NCBI RefSeq assembly: GCF_018403765.1
Contig: NZ_BOVQ01000006.1
Location: forward strand, 1-64,000
Source of the DNA: Lactococcus nasutitermitis
Lineage (GTDB): Bacteria; Bacillota; Bacilli; Lactobacillales; Streptococcaceae
Direction: 5' to 3'
DNA: 64,000 nucleotides
The translations under genes were made by a program, and so were the position numbers. The notes under the pieces were generated by a model. The model was not told the DNA's origin. It made no database searches and saw only the letters and a program-made list of their open reading frames with translations. Below are positions 1 through 8,961 of this stretch, piece after piece (the first letter of the stretch is position 1; each line of letters opens with the position of its first letter).

Positions 1-3
1 TTG

Positions 4-76
4 GGGAGTTTAGCTCAGCTGGGAGAGCATCTGCCTTACAAGCAGAGGGTCAGCGGTTCGATCCCGTTAACTCCCA
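4..76 (+). tRNA. tRNA-Val (anticodon TAC)
   Basis: A full cloverleaf of 73 nt is visible. The acceptor arms GGGAGTT (4-10) and AACTCCC (69-75) pair perfectly, the discriminator base is A76, and the anticodon loop CTTACAA carries TAC. It is the first of six closely packed tRNA genes, so the window probably opens inside a longer tRNA or rRNA-linked array. The CCA end is not encoded. Confidence 0.95.
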
Positions 77-107
77 TGGTTTAAATGAACCAAAAATTGT
101 ATAATTT

Positions 108-188
108 GGAAGGGTAGCGAAGAGGCTAAACGCGGCGGACTGTAAATCCGCTCCTTCGGGTTCGAGGGTTCGAATCCCCCCCCTTCCA
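108..188 (+). tRNA. tRNA-Tyr (anticodon GTA)
   Basis: This 81-nt tRNA has a long variable arm, as expected for bacterial tyrosine tRNA. The acceptor stem is GGAAGGG (108-114) with CCCTTCC (181-187), and the anticodon GTA lies in the loop ACTGTAAA. CCA is not encoded. Confidence 0.95.
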
Positions 189-196
189 TATTTTGT

Positions 197-267
197 ACGG
201 GCATAGTATAAAGGTAGTACAAAGGTCTCCAAAACCTTTGGTGTGGGTTCAATTCCTGCTGCCCGTG
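197..267 (+). tRNA. tRNA-Trp (anticodon CCA)
   Basis: The acceptor arms ACGGGCA (197-203) and TGCCCGT (260-266) pair, followed by discriminator G267. The anticodon loop TCTCCAAA reads CCA. Spacing to the neighbouring tRNAs is under 11 nt, consistent with one polycistronic precursor. Confidence 0.95.
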
Positions 268-276
268 TTGCACTAT

Positions 277-350
277 GGCGAATGTGGTGAAGTGGTTAAC
301 ACACCAGTTTGTGGCACTGGCATTCGGGGGTTCGATTCCCCTCATTCGCC
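277..350 (+). tRNA. tRNA-His (anticodon GTG)
   Basis: The anticodon loop TTGTGGC carries GTG. The acceptor helix has eight pairs including the histidine-specific extra G at position -1 (G277) opposite C73 (C350). U8 and G10 fall at the expected places when G277 is taken as -1. The C73 discriminator matters for comparison with the T-box leader of hisC in this window. Confidence 0.95.
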
Positions 351-355
351 TATTT

Positions 356-427
356 TGGGATATAGCCAAGCGGTAAGGCAAGGGACTTTGACTCCCTCAT
401 GCGCTAGTTCGAATCTAGCTATCCCAG
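356..427 (+). tRNA. tRNA-Gln (anticodon TTG)
   Basis: The acceptor arms TGGGATA (356-362) and TATCCCA (420-426) pair, with discriminator G427. The anticodon loop reads TTG. The order Tyr-Trp-His-Gln-Leu is common at the ends of tRNA arrays in Lactobacillales (general knowledge). Confidence 0.95.
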
Positions 428-447
428 TTTACTTGAATAGTTTGTTT

Positions 448-531
448 GCCCGGATGGCGGAATTGGCAGACGCGCCAGACTCAAAATCTGGTTCCTTCAC
501 GGGAGTGCCGGTTCGACCCCGGCTCCGGGCA
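448..531 (+). tRNA. tRNA-Leu (anticodon CAA)
   Basis: An 84-nt class II tRNA with a long variable arm. The acceptor stem is GCCCGGA (448-454) with TCCGGGC (524-530), discriminator A531. The anticodon stem CCAGA/TCTGG encloses the loop CTCAAAA, giving CAA. It is the last tRNA before the array terminator. Confidence 0.95.
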
Positions 532-538
532 TAAGAAT

Positions 539-573
539 AAATCAGCTTAACCTTTTGGTTAAGCTGATTTTTT
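539..573 (+). terminator. Terminator of the tRNA array
   Basis: A perfect 14-bp stem (539-552 with 557-570), a TTTT loop and a trailing T-run directly follow tRNA-Leu. This is a strong intrinsic terminator. Confidence 0.9.
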
Positions 574-711
574 ATAATAGTATTTTAATTAGGTATAAAC
601 CTTGGTATGAAAGGAATGACAAGAATTTTGTCAGAATTTTTTACGGATGTTTGTTTTATTATCTAGGTTTATGAGAAGATTCTTGTTAGAATTTATGGAG
701 AAAGGAGTTAT

Positions 712-1428
712 ATGGAATTATCTGAAAAACTAAAACAGCTAAGGGCTGATAAAAAGGTAACTCAAGAGAAACTTGCTGAGCTTTTGCACGTTTCGAGAAC
801 AACAATATCTAGCTGGGAAACGGGGAGGAGCTATCCTGATTTGCAAATGATTGTAGAAATCAGTGATTATTTTGAAGTTCCTCTTGATTTTCTTTTAAGA
901 GAGGATGAAAAAATGATTAAAAAATTGACTTTTGATACACGGAATAAACGGAGATTAAAAAGTTTTATTTTGGCATTAGTGGTTCTGGTCATTGTGGTTG
1001 CGGGAGGAATTATTTCTATATGGAATAATCAGATTAGTGTAATGAATCCTAGAAATGTGAAAATTATAAAAGTAGAAAAAGTAGCAATTAATTCAAGGAT
1101 TGTTGATGGAAAAGAAATTGGTAAAGATTATAAATACTATGTTTTTGTTAAAATGAATGATCCATTACATACTTTTGATATGGTAGTTGATGGGGGAAAT
1201 ATCTATAAGAATAATGATGTATATGTTGATTTTCAAGTAAAAAATTCGATTAATATATTTAGTAATTTACGAAATAATAAAAACTTGAAGAAATTGGTAA
1301 TTCATAGTTTTGTGGGACAAAATATCGTTAATGGGAGAAAAGAAAACTATAATATACATAAAAATATCTTCTTAGGAGGTCCTGAATCAAATAAAAGATT
1401 AATTCTGGATGCTGAAAGTAATAAATAG
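712..1428 (+). CDS. XRE-family regulator with a membrane anchor
   Basis: This 238-aa protein starts with a Cro/C1-type helix-turn-helix domain (about residues 3-65: EKLKQLRADKKVTQEKLAE, then SRTTISSWETGRSYPD). A single hydrophobic segment follows at about residues 84-104, then a roughly 130-residue polar tail that I do not recognise. The layout suggests a membrane-tethered regulator whose outer part senses something; this is inference. The start is supported by GGAG 7 nt upstream. The gene stands alone between the tRNA terminator and a terminator shared with the convergent P-type ATPase gene. Its target is unknown. Confidence 0.8.
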   Translation: MELSEKLKQLRADKKVTQEKLAELLHVSRTTISSWETGRSYPDLQMIVEISDYFEVPLDFLLREDEKMIKKLTFDTRNKRRLKSFILALVVLVIVVAGGIISIWNNQISVMNPRNVKIIKVEKVAINSRIVDGKEIGKDYKYYVFVKMNDPLHTFDMVVDGGNIYKNNDVYVDFQVKNSINIFSNLRNNKNLKKLVIHSFVGQNIVNGRKENYNIHKNIFLGGPESNKRLILDAESNK

Positions 1429-1448
1429 GTGTTGATTTTCTTTAAAAT

Positions 1449-1487
1449 ATAAAATTCCCTCCTATCAACATAGGAAGGAATTTTATA
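1449..1487. terminator. Bidirectional terminator
   Basis: A long near-perfect hairpin (arms about 17 nt around the loop CAAC, AT-rich outer part) lies between two convergent genes and has T-runs on both strands. Confidence 0.8.
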
Positions 1488-1498
1488 TTTAGTTTGAT

Positions 1499-4192
1499 TT
1501 AGCCAATGAAATTTTTTCCTTGTTTATTGAGAATAAATTTGGTGATTTCTATGGTTAGGATACTGATGAGTGAGAGGCTAATGGCTATTAGCCAGTGAAT
1601 AGGACTGAGACTTGTGATTTCCAAGATGTTCATGAGGAATGGTGTTTGAGTAAAGATGATTGTGATAAGGAGTGAAAGAAGTGTTGTACCAAAAATCATT
1701 TTGTTATTTGTTAGTCCGTTTTTGAAGATTGATTTGTTACTTCTTGCATTATAGACGTTGATTGTTGAGGCAAGGGTTAAGATGACAAATGCCATTGTTT
1801 GTCCTAAGGTGTGGCTTGGAGTGATTCCGTTTATTTCGATGAATTTTCCTATGTAAAAGCCTATGAGAGAGATGATAATGAAAGTACTGGAGCAGACTGC
1901 TATCCGTTTACTTACTCCACGGGAGAATAGACTTTCTTTAACACCGATTGGTGGTTGTTGCATGAGGTGAGCACCAGCTTTTTCACGTGAGAGGCCAAAG
2001 CCAGGAATACCATCAGCTAGTACGTTAATATAGAGGAGTTGTAAGCCTGTAAATGGAAGTCCCCAACCTGCAAGTGCGCTGAGAAGCATGATTAGGATTT
2101 CGGCCACATTAGCAGAGAGAAGGTAGTAAATCGTCTTTTTGATGTTTGCATAGACACGTCTTCCTTCGCGAATGGCGCTGACGATGGTGGCGAAATTGTC
2201 ATCTGCTAAGACAATATCTGAGGCGGATTTTGCAACTTCTGTGCCAGCTATACCCATAGCTGTTCCAACGTCTGCTGCGCGGAGAGAAGGAGCATCATTG
2301 ACACCGTCACCCGTCATTGCGACAATCTCACCCTTATCTTGCCAAGCCTTAACGATACGTAACTTGTCTTCGGGGCTGACACGGGCATAAACGGAGATTT
2401 TTTCGATATTTTCTTTGAGTTCATTATCTGTGAGATTGGATAATGTTTTGCCATCGACAACATCATCTCCTGAACGATAAATATCGAGTTCTTTGGCAAT
2501 TGCTTTGGCAGTGAGAGCGTGATCTCCGGTAATCATAATCGGTTTAATACCGGCTTCTCTAGCTTCTTTGACGGCGGCTTTAGATTCTTTTCTTGGTGGG
2601 TCAATCATGCCGATGATGCCTAAGAAGTTGAGATTTTCCTCGAGTTCTGCTAGGTTTTTTGGTATTTCATCAATGATTTTGTAAGCTAAGGCAAGGACAC
2701 GGAGGGCATTATCAGCGAACTCATCATGGATTTGTTGGGCTTCAAAGAGTAATTCTTCTTCTGGATTGGCTTGTAAGGCAGAAGTGCCATCAATATTGAG
2801 AATAGGATGGTGAGTTGCGTGTTGACTGCTTGGAGCGAGGCGGTCAAAGGCGCCTTTAGTAAGAACTAGATAACGTCCGCTATATTGAGGATGAGGAATA
2901 ACAACGGACATTTTCTTACGGCTACTATCAAATGGTAATTCGGTAATTCGTTTTGGCGCTTTTTCTGGATGATAGATGTCATGAGAGATGAGAAAACGGA
3001 TAATTGCTGCTTCTGTTGGGTCTCCGTGAATTTCCCATTTTCCATCTTTTAATTGAGCTGTGGCATCGGATGCGTAAGCAAAATTTTGCATGAGCGTTGC
3101 TTCATGGTCAGATAAATGTCCACCAGTCCAGATGTCTTTTCCAGAGAGCCAGAGTTTTTGGATGGTCATTTGATTTTGCGTGAGTGTTCCTGTTTTGTCA
3201 GAAGCAATCACGGTGGCATTTCCTAGTGTTTCTACGGCGGGAATGTTTCGGATAATCGCTCGTTTATGTGCCATATTTTCGACGCCATAAATGAGGCTGA
3301 GAGTGACGATGACAGGTAAAGTTTCGGGAACGGCGGCAATTCCGAGGACAACGGCAGTCATGAGGTTGTCAATGAGTGGAATATCAGCAAGAAGAATATT
3401 GACTACGAAAATTAAGACGCCTGCACCAAAGGCAATCGCAGTCAGACGTTTTGCGAGTGTGTCAATTCTTTTTTGAAGTGGCGTTTTACCTTTTACTTGT
3501 TCTTCGATGAGTGTGGCGATTTGTCCCATCTGTGATTGATTTCCGACAGCAACGATGATACCTTGAGCGGTACCGTTGAGGACATTTGTTCCTGAAAAAA
3601 CCATATTGAGCTGGTCACCAAGCGGAACTTCTTCGGTAATTTGGATGGTTGCGTCTTTATCAATCGGTTCTGATTCGCCGGTTAATGAGGATTCGTCGAT
3701 TTGCAGGGAATTTGAACTGAGGAGGTGGATATCAGCACCAACTTGCATTCCTGCGTTAAGTTGGATAATATCTCCGGCGACTAGTTCTGTTGAGGGGATT
3801 GTTTGTAAACGTCCGTCACGTAGAATGGTTGAAGTTGGTGAGGAGAGTTTTTTTAAGGCTGAAAGTGCATTTTCTGCTCGATTTTCTTGAAAAATTGATA
3901 TACTTACGTTGATGATAACGATAAGTAAGACGACAACTGTTTTTGTGTAATTTCCGTTGCTGATGAAAGCTAGGTAGGCTGAAAGTAAGGCTACAAGTAG
4001 GAGGATGATGTTCATCAGTTCAAGAAGATGATGACCTATTTTTTGAAATATATTGGCAGTTTGTTGTTCGTTAAATTCATTTTTACCATAGATATTACGG
4101 TTTTCTTGGACTTGTTGTTGAGATAAGCCTGTGTTAATATTTACTTGGAAAAAATTTTTGATTTTTTCTGTGGATTCGGTTTTGAAATTCAT
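1499..4192 (-). CDS. Cation-transporting P-type ATPase, Ca2+ (PMCA/SERCA) type
   Basis: This 897-aa integral membrane pump has the full P2-type layout: an N-terminal cation-ATPase domain, actuator loop with SLTGES, phosphorylation motif DKTGTLT with Asp332, nucleotide-binding domain, hinge motif TGDGVNDAPSL, and a C-terminal block of membrane helices. The M4 signature is VPETLP, close to the PEGLP of calcium pumps, and M6 carries NVLADG. It probably exports Ca2+ (or Mn2+) with ATP; ion specificity is inferred. AAGGAAAGGA lies just upstream of the ATG. The gene is monocistronic and divergent from the DUF536-like gene. Confidence 0.85.
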   Translation of the reverse strand: MNFKTESTEKIKNFFQVNINTGLSQQQVQENRNIYGKNEFNEQQTANIFQKIGHHLLELMNIILLLVALLSAYLAFISNGNYTKTVVVLLIVIINVSISIFQENRAENALSALKKLSSPTSTILRDGRLQTIPSTELVAGDIIQLNAGMQVGADIHLLSSNSLQIDESSLTGESEPIDKDATIQITEEVPLGDQLNMVFSGTNVLNGTAQGIIVAVGNQSQMGQIATLIEEQVKGKTPLQKRIDTLAKRLTAIAFGAGVLIFVVNILLADIPLIDNLMTAVVLGIAAVPETLPVIVTLSLIYGVENMAHKRAIIRNIPAVETLGNATVIASDKTGTLTQNQMTIQKLWLSGKDIWTGGHLSDHEATLMQNFAYASDATAQLKDGKWEIHGDPTEAAIIRFLISHDIYHPEKAPKRITELPFDSSRKKMSVVIPHPQYSGRYLVLTKGAFDRLAPSSQHATHHPILNIDGTSALQANPEEELLFEAQQIHDEFADNALRVLALAYKIIDEIPKNLAELEENLNFLGIIGMIDPPRKESKAAVKEAREAGIKPIMITGDHALTAKAIAKELDIYRSGDDVVDGKTLSNLTDNELKENIEKISVYARVSPEDKLRIVKAWQDKGEIVAMTGDGVNDAPSLRAADVGTAMGIAGTEVAKSASDIVLADDNFATIVSAIREGRRVYANIKKTIYYLLSANVAEILIMLLSALAGWGLPFTGLQLLYINVLADGIPGFGLSREKAGAHLMQQPPIGVKESLFSRGVSKRIAVCSSTFIIISLIGFYIGKFIEINGITPSHTLGQTMAFVILTLASTINVYNARSNKSIFKNGLTNNKMIFGTTLLSLLITIIFTQTPFLMNILEITSLSPIHWLIAISLSLISILTIEITKFILNKQGKNFIG

Positions 4193-4343
4193 ATTTTGTC
4201 CTTTCCTTTTTAAGTGTTTATAATTTAATTATAATTTGTTTTTCATTTATTTCTTAATAATATACTAGAAAAATTTAAAAATATTGTTGAAAATCGTAGA
4301 AAAAGACTGTTAAAATGGTAGGAAATATGGTATTATAGAGCAT

Positions 4344-4856
4344 ATGGAAACAAAAACAGTAAGTGAATTGGCAGAACTTTTTGGAGTGACGCGACAAGCA
4401 ATGAATAAACGAGTGAAATCGTTGGATAGTCAGTTTGTGGAAAAAAATGAGAAGAATGTTACGGTTGCGAATGCTGAGGGAATTCGTGAATTGGAACATC
4501 TTTATGGAAAAGTTGTCACGGCGGAAGCGGAAGTTGTGGATAACGAGAAAAATGAAGCTACAACTGAACTGGCGCTTCAAAATGATGATGCAACCTCGGC
4601 GGCTTATGAGATGATAAGTGCTTTGATGAAGGATAAAAATGCTGAGATTGATCGTTTGAATCAGCAACTTTTGTCAAAAGATGAGCAGTTATCTGTCAAA
4701 GATGCGCAGATATCTGAAAAAGATTTACAAATCAAAAAGCAACAAGAATTGATGGAAAAAGCATTGATGGACCAGAAATCTTTTTTTGATGAGCTACAAA
4801 CACAGATGAAATCTGAAAAAAATCATGGTTTTTTTGCTCGATTATTTGGAAAATAA
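4344..4856 (+). CDS. HTH/coiled-coil protein, DUF536-like
   Basis: This 170-aa protein has an N-terminal helix-turn-helix (TVSELAELFGVTRQAMNKRV, residues 5-24), an acidic middle, and a long coiled coil (about residues 85-155) with repeated SKDEQLSVKD/EKDLQIKK heptads. It ends in a short basic-aromatic tail (FFARLFGK). This arrangement matches DUF536 proteins often found beside lactococcal plasmid rep genes. No replication gene is nearby, so it is a chromosomal copy with unknown role. A structured repeat begins directly after the stop codon. Confidence 0.7.
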   Translation: METKTVSELAELFGVTRQAMNKRVKSLDSQFVEKNEKNVTVANAEGIRELEHLYGKVVTAEAEVVDNEKNEATTELALQNDDATSAAYEMISALMKDKNAEIDRLNQQLLSKDEQLSVKDAQISEKDLQIKKQQELMEKALMDQKSFFDELQTQMKSEKNHGFFARLFGK

Positions 4857-4957
4857 TTTTTGACAGGAATACAAACTAATAACTCCGTTATAAGTTCACC
4901 CTGTCCGAGAAGGCTGAGAATAAATTCTCTAGCCCCTACGGCAATTTTGTCAAAAAT
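4857..4957 (+). repeat. ~100-bp structured repeat, copy A
   Basis: The element opens with TTTTGACAG and closes with TTGTCAAAAA. Inside are two hairpins: one with outer arms GACAGG/CCTGTC, the other GGCTGAGAAT/ATTCTCTAGCC. The core CTGTCCGAGAAGGCTGAG is shared with copies at 10802, 37494 and 39516. It starts on the base after a stop codon. Confidence 0.85.
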
Positions 4958-5044
4958 ATAAAATGTCTAACAAATTCATGTAATCATTTTCATACTGATA
5001 ACGGCACATATCCGCTAACTATAGGGATTTTAGGAAGTTTTTAT

Positions 5045-5072
5045 TTGCAAAATTTCCAAAAAGTGTTAAAAT
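5045..5072 (+). promoter_or_regulatory. gap promoter (extended -10)
   Basis: TTGCAA (5045-5050), 16-bp spacer, TGTTAAAAT with -10 TAAAAT at 5067-5072. About 85 nt of leader follow before gap. The promoter of the activase gene at 18162 has the same design. Confidence 0.7.
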
Positions 5073-5156
5073 AATAATGTAAGTTAAATGTTTAACTTAA
5101 TCAATTAAAAGGGTATCCTTTTATAAAATAAAATTCCTATAAGGAGGCAACTACTC

Positions 5157-6170
5157 ATGGTAGTTAAAGTTGGTATTAACGGTTTCGGTCGTATCGGACG
5201 TCTTGCATTCCGTCGTATTCAAAATGTTGAAGGTGTCGAAGTTGCAGCAATCAACGATCTTACAGATCCAGCAATGCTTGCTCACTTGTTGAAATATGAT
5301 TCAACTCAAGGTAAATTCGATGGTACAGTTGAAGTTGCTGAAGGTGGATTCAAAGTGAACGGTAACTTTGTAAAAGTTACTCAAGAACGTGATCCTGAAC
5401 AAATCGACTGGGCTGGCGAAGGCGTAGAAATCGTGCTTGAAGCAACTGGTTTCTTTGCAACAAAAGCTGCAGCTGAAAAACACTTGCACGCTAATGGCGG
5501 AGCTAAAAAAGTTGTTATCACAGCACCTGGTGGATCTGATGTTAAAACTATCGTTTTCAACACTAACCACAGCGAACTTGATGGAACTGAAACAGTTATT
5601 TCAGCTGGTTCATGTACAACTAACTGTCTTGCACCAATGGCTGACGCTCTTAACAAGAACTTCGGTATCAAAGTTGGTACAATGACTACAGTTCACAGCT
5701 ACACTGGTGACCAAATGCTTCTTGATGGTCCACATCGTAAAGGTGATTTCCGTCGCGCACGTGCTGCTGCTGAAAACATCGTTCCTAACTCAACTGGTGC
5801 TGCTAAAGCTATCGGTCTTGTATTGCCAGAATTGAACGGCAAACTTCAAGGTCATGCTCAACGTATCCCTTCTCCAACAGGATCATTGACTGAACTTGTA
5901 ACTATCCTTGATAAGAAAGTTACAGTTGACGAAATCAATGCAGTTATGAAAGCTGCTGCAAACGATTCTTATGCTTACACAGAAGATCAAATCGTTTCTA
6001 AAGATATCGTTGGTGAAAGCCACGGTTCAATCTTTGACGCAACACAAACTGAAGTTACAACTGCTGGTGACGATCAACTCGTTAAAACAGTTGCTTGGTA
6101 TGACAATGAAATGTCTTACACTTCACAACTTGTTCGTACTCTTGAATACTTCGCTAAAATCGCTAAATAA
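5157..6170 (+). CDS. gap: Glyceraldehyde-3-phosphate dehydrogenase
   Basis: This 337-aa enzyme oxidises glyceraldehyde-3-phosphate to 1,3-bisphosphoglycerate with NAD+ in glycolysis. The N-terminal NAD-binding motif [10 protein letters not shown], the catalytic SCTTNC with Cys153, and the C-terminal [15 protein letters not shown] are all present, and the length is normal. The start follows a strong AAGGAGG 8 nt upstream. Codon use is strongly biased to a few codons, as in highly expressed genes. It has its own promoter and a compact terminator, so it is monocistronic. Confidence 0.97.
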   Translation: MVVKVGINGFGRIGRLAFRRIQNVEGVEVAAINDLTDPAMLAHLLKYDSTQGKFDGTVEVAEGGFKVNGNFVKVTQERDPEQIDWAGEGVEIVLEATGFFATKAAAEKHLHANGGAKKVVITAPGGSDVKTIVFNTNHSELDGTETVISAGSCTTNCLAPMADALNKNFGIKVGTMTTVHSYTGDQMLLDGPHRKGDFRRARAAAENIVPNSTGAAKAIGLVLPELNGKLQGHAQRIPSPTGSLTELVTILDKKVTVDEINAVMKAAANDSYAYTEDQIVSKDIVGESHGSIFDATQTEVTTAGDDQLVKTVAWYDNEMSYTSQLVRTLEYFAKIAK

Positions 6171-6186
6171 TTTTAGTAAATTGAGT

Positions 6187-6213
6187 AAAAAACTGTCTTC
6201 GGACAGTTTTTTT
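6187..6213 (+). terminator. gap terminator
   Basis: AAAAAACTGTC-TTCG-GACAGTTTTTTT: a stable UUCG-type tetraloop hairpin with a T-run 16 nt behind the gap stop codon. Confidence 0.92.
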
Positions 6214-6277
6214 GTGTTAATAAAATATAAAAATGCTATAATGATGGTAGAAAATACTATTTTAGGAGAAAACTTTT

Positions 6278-6769
6278 ATGGAAAAGAAAATGTCAAAACC
6301 AAAATTATGGGCCTTTATAGGTGCGATTATTGCTTCTGTTGGAGTTCTGATTAGTCTGATAAGTAGTGCAGTTTCAAAGCCTGTCATACATAAAGTTTAT
6401 GAAAATGCGGGGATAGATTCTCAATCTCAATCGCTTGCTCAATCAATTTCTAATGCTACGCTTGTCATTTCAGTTATTATAGGGCTTATATTTCTTGTTC
6501 TTTACTGGTTGGCTTTTGTGAAAATGGATAAAAAATCAGGTTATGGTTGGTCAATTTTCTTACTTGTCATGGGAATTTTTTCAGCTATTGGCGTTCTGTT
6601 TGCTTTAATTGGTTTTGCTTCGCCTAATACACGTGAATTATTTGGAACTTCTATTGCTTATATGATAGTTGATATTTTGGGTGTTATTCTTTCGGCAGGT
6701 AAAGGAGTGAGCTTTATCATGACTTTTGTAGCAAAACATCAAGAACATAGCGAACAAATCGAAGATTGA
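6278..6769 (+). CDS. Small four-helix membrane protein
   Basis: This 163-aa hypothetical protein has four predicted membrane segments (about residues 11-31, 62-82, 92-115 and 123-148) and a charged C-terminus (HQEHSEQIED). I do not recognise a family or catalytic motif. AGGAG lies 8 nt before the ATG and a -10-like TATAAT (6236-6241) lies upstream. A short hairpin terminator follows. It could be a stress or osmotic-response membrane protein, but nothing in the sequence establishes this. Confidence 0.65.
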   Translation: MEKKMSKPKLWAFIGAIIASVGVLISLISSAVSKPVIHKVYENAGIDSQSQSLAQSISNATLVISVIIGLIFLVLYWLAFVKMDKKSGYGWSIFLLVMGIFSAIGVLFALIGFASPNTRELFGTSIAYMIVDILGVILSAGKGVSFIMTFVAKHQEHSEQIED

Positions 6770-6772
6770 ATG

Positions 6773-6795
6773 AAACGATGGAAACATCGTTTTTA
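6773..6795 (+). terminator. Terminator behind the membrane protein gene
   Basis: AAACGATG-GAAA-CATCGTTTTT: an 8-bp stem with a GAAA loop and T-run directly after the stop codon. Confidence 0.8.
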
Positions 6796-6807
6796 TTGTA
6801 TAAAAAG

Positions 6808-6870
6808 CACTGCCCGTAAAGCAACAAAGTCGCTAACGGTCAGGCGGAAGTCACTATGGCGGACTTCCTA
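6808..6870 (+). repeat. CACTGCCCGTA repeat family, short copy
   Basis: It begins CACTGCCCGTA and ends with GGTCAGGCGGAAGTC...GGACTTCCTAG, whose last part forms a GGAAGTC/GACTTCC hairpin. The same two end blocks flank a longer element at 15110-15299. No coding potential was seen. Confidence 0.6.
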
Positions 6871-6883
6871 GCTTTCTTATTAG

Positions 6884-6920
6884 CATACCATAAAGCGAAA
6901 TATCGTCGCTTTATGGTATG
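6884..6920. repeat. 14-bp perfect inverted repeat upstream of recG
   Basis: CATACCATAAAGCG (6884-6897) and CGCTTTATGGTATG (6907-6920) are perfect reverse complements around a 9-nt loop. It ends where the extended -10 of recG begins, so it could be an operator or a terminator; there is no T-run on the + side. Confidence 0.7.
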
Positions 6921-6929
6921 TGTTATAAT
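6921..6929 (+). promoter_or_regulatory. recG promoter, extended -10
   Basis: TGTTATAAT is an extended -10 with no good -35. The expected start point, 7 nt downstream, falls on the A of the recG ATG at 6936, which has no ribosome-binding site, so the mRNA is probably leaderless. Confidence 0.65.
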
Positions 6930-6935
6930 AGAAAT

Positions 6936-8933
6936 ATGAAACTCACAGATAGTATTCAATATTTAAAAGGTGTTGGTCCTAAATCTCTGGAAAATTATCA
7001 GAAGTTGGGGATTTTTACGGTGCAAGATTTACTTTTATATTTTCCATTTCGCTATGATGACTTTGCGAGCCGTAGCGTTTTTGAGTTGCTTGATGGAGAA
7101 AAAGCGACAATTATTGGTGAAGTTGTGACACCTGCAAATGTACAGTATTATGGCTTTAAGCGCAATCGTTTATCTTTTAAAATTAAGCAAAATGATGCAA
7201 TTATTGCGGTCAGTTTTTTTAATCAGCCTTATTTAGCAGATAAGGTTGAAGTTGGGAAAGAAATTGCTGTTTATGGTAAATGGGAACTTGCCAAACAGCA
7301 GCTTTTAGGAACAAAAGTTGTGGCGCAAGCAGATGATGGTTTTTCACCTGTTTATCATGTGAGTGCTGGTGTGAAGCAATCAACACTTGTAAAACTCATT
7401 CAGGCAGTATTTGATGCAGATATTTTGAAAGATTTATCAGAAAATTTGCCAGACTATCTGATAAAAAAATATCGTCTTATGCCACGTCAAGAAGCAGTTT
7501 ATGCAATGCACTTTCCACAGGATATGCAAGCTCATAAACAAGCATTACGACGGATAAAGTTTGAAGAATTATTCTTTTTTCAGTTGAAACTTCAAGCGTT
7601 GAAAAATAAAGAAAAATCTGGACGTGAAGGAATTTCCGTTATCATTGAGCAGAAAGAAATGGATGAAAAGATTGCTGAGTTATCTTTTGAACTCACAAAG
7701 GCTCAACAGTCAGCTTTAACAGAGATTTTGTCGGATATGAAAAGTCCTTATCACATGAACCGTCTCTTGCAAGGAGATGTTGGTTCGGGGAAGACGGTTG
7801 TTGCTGAACTTGCGATGTATGCAGCTGCTTTGGCAAATTTTCAGTCGGCAATCATGGTTCCCACAGAAATATTGGCAAGGCAACATTTTGCCAATCTAAA
7901 ACAACTTTTTCCAGAGTTGAATATTTCTTTGCTTGTATCAGGACTAAAAGTTGCTGAACGTCGAGAAGTGTTGGAAAGTCTTGCTTCTGGACGTACTCAT
8001 ATGGTTGTTGGGACGCACGCATTGATACAAGAAGGAGTGGAGTTTTATAATCTGGGACTTGTGATTACTGATGAACAGCATCGTTTTGGAGTTAATCAGC
8101 GAAAAATTTTGCGGGAAAAAGGGCAAAATCCTGATGTATTGATGATGACTGCAACCCCTATTCCGCGGACGCTTGCAATTACTGCATTTGGTGATATGGA
8201 TGTGAGTATTATTGATGAATTGCCAAAAGGTCGTCAGCCGATTACGACACGTTGGGTTAAGCATCAGCAGTTGCCAGATGTTTTAAAATGGATTCACAGT
8301 GAGCTGGCGGATGGCGCTCAGATTTATTTTGTGAGTCCGTTGATTGAAGAATCTGAAATGCTTGATTTGAAAAATGCTGAGGAACTATTTGCAGAGTTGT
8401 TAGCAGAATTTCCTAAAAGTACAGTTGCTTTGCTGCATGGTAAAATGAAAAATACTGAAAAAGATGAGATTATGCAGACTTTCAAAGATGGAAAAACGGA
8501 TATTTTGGTGTCAACGACAGTGATTGAAGTTGGTGTTGATGTGCCAAATGCAACGATTATGGTAATTATGGATGCTGATAGGTTTGGACTGTCGCAACTT
8601 CATCAGCTGCGCGGTCGTGTAGGACGAGGAATGAAAAAGTCTTATGCTATTTTGGTGGCAAATCCGAAGTCTGATAGTGGAAAAAAACGGATGCAAATCA
8701 TGACTCAAACGCAAAATGGCTTTACGCTTGCTGAGGAAGATTTGAAAATGCGTGGTTCAGGTGAGATTTTTGGAGTGCGTCAATCTGGGATTCCTGAGTT
8801 TGCGGTGGCTGATATTGTTAATGATTATAATATCTTAGAAGTCGCGCGTGCTGAGGCTGTGGAAATTTTTAAAACACCAGAAAATTATCATGAGCTGATT
8901 GCTCAGGTTCAAGTGGGTGATGGTTTTGATTGA
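6936..8933 (+). CDS. recG: ATP-dependent DNA helicase RecG
   Basis: RecG (665 aa here) remodels stalled replication forks and branch-migrates Holliday junctions. It has the N-terminal wedge/OB domain (start MKLTDSIQYLKGVGPKS), Walker A GDVGSGKT (Lys286), DEQH box at 379-382, SAT-like TATPIPRT, and the C-terminal helicase motif QLHQLRGRVGRG. The start at 6936 is chosen because it gives the usual RecG N-terminus; an in-frame ATG at 6918 lies upstream of and inside the promoter. It is followed by a terminator shared with the convergent MFS gene. Confidence 0.96.
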   Translation: MKLTDSIQYLKGVGPKSLENYQKLGIFTVQDLLLYFPFRYDDFASRSVFELLDGEKATIIGEVVTPANVQYYGFKRNRLSFKIKQNDAIIAVSFFNQPYLADKVEVGKEIAVYGKWELAKQQLLGTKVVAQADDGFSPVYHVSAGVKQSTLVKLIQAVFDADILKDLSENLPDYLIKKYRLMPRQEAVYAMHFPQDMQAHKQALRRIKFEELFFFQLKLQALKNKEKSGREGISVIIEQKEMDEKIAELSFELTKAQQSALTEILSDMKSPYHMNRLLQGDVGSGKTVVAELAMYAAALANFQSAIMVPTEILARQHFANLKQLFPELNISLLVSGLKVAERREVLESLASGRTHMVVGTHALIQEGVEFYNLGLVITDEQHRFGVNQRKILREKGQNPDVLMMTATPIPRTLAITAFGDMDVSIIDELPKGRQPITTRWVKHQQLPDVLKWIHSELADGAQIYFVSPLIEESEMLDLKNAEELFAELLAEFPKSTVALLHGKMKNTEKDEIMQTFKDGKTDILVSTTVIEVGVDVPNATIMVIMDADRFGLSQLHQLRGRVGRGMKKSYAILVANPKSDSGKKRMQIMTQTQNGFTLAEEDLKMRGSGEIFGVRQSGIPEFAVADIVNDYNILEVARAEAVEIFKTPENYHELIAQVQVGDGFD

Positions 8934-8961
8934 AAAAATCGTGAAATATCACGATTTTTTT
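8933..8961. terminator. Bidirectional terminator recG/MFS
   Basis: AAAAAATCGTGA-AATA-TCACGATTTTTT: a symmetric 12-bp hairpin with T-runs on both strands between convergent genes. A near-identical hairpin stands at 10896. Confidence 0.88.

Noticed and set aside
50-534. Reading frames on both strands across the tRNA array
   Set aside because: They lie entirely over six clear tRNA genes and have no ribosome-binding sites; they are chance frames.
4344-4856. Integrated plasmid replication region at the DUF536-like gene
   Set aside because: No rep gene, iterons or plasmid partition genes are next to it.
6278-6769. Holin-like or bacteriocin immunity role for the small four-helix protein
   Set aside because: Topology alone supports it; there is no lytic or bacteriocin gene beside it.
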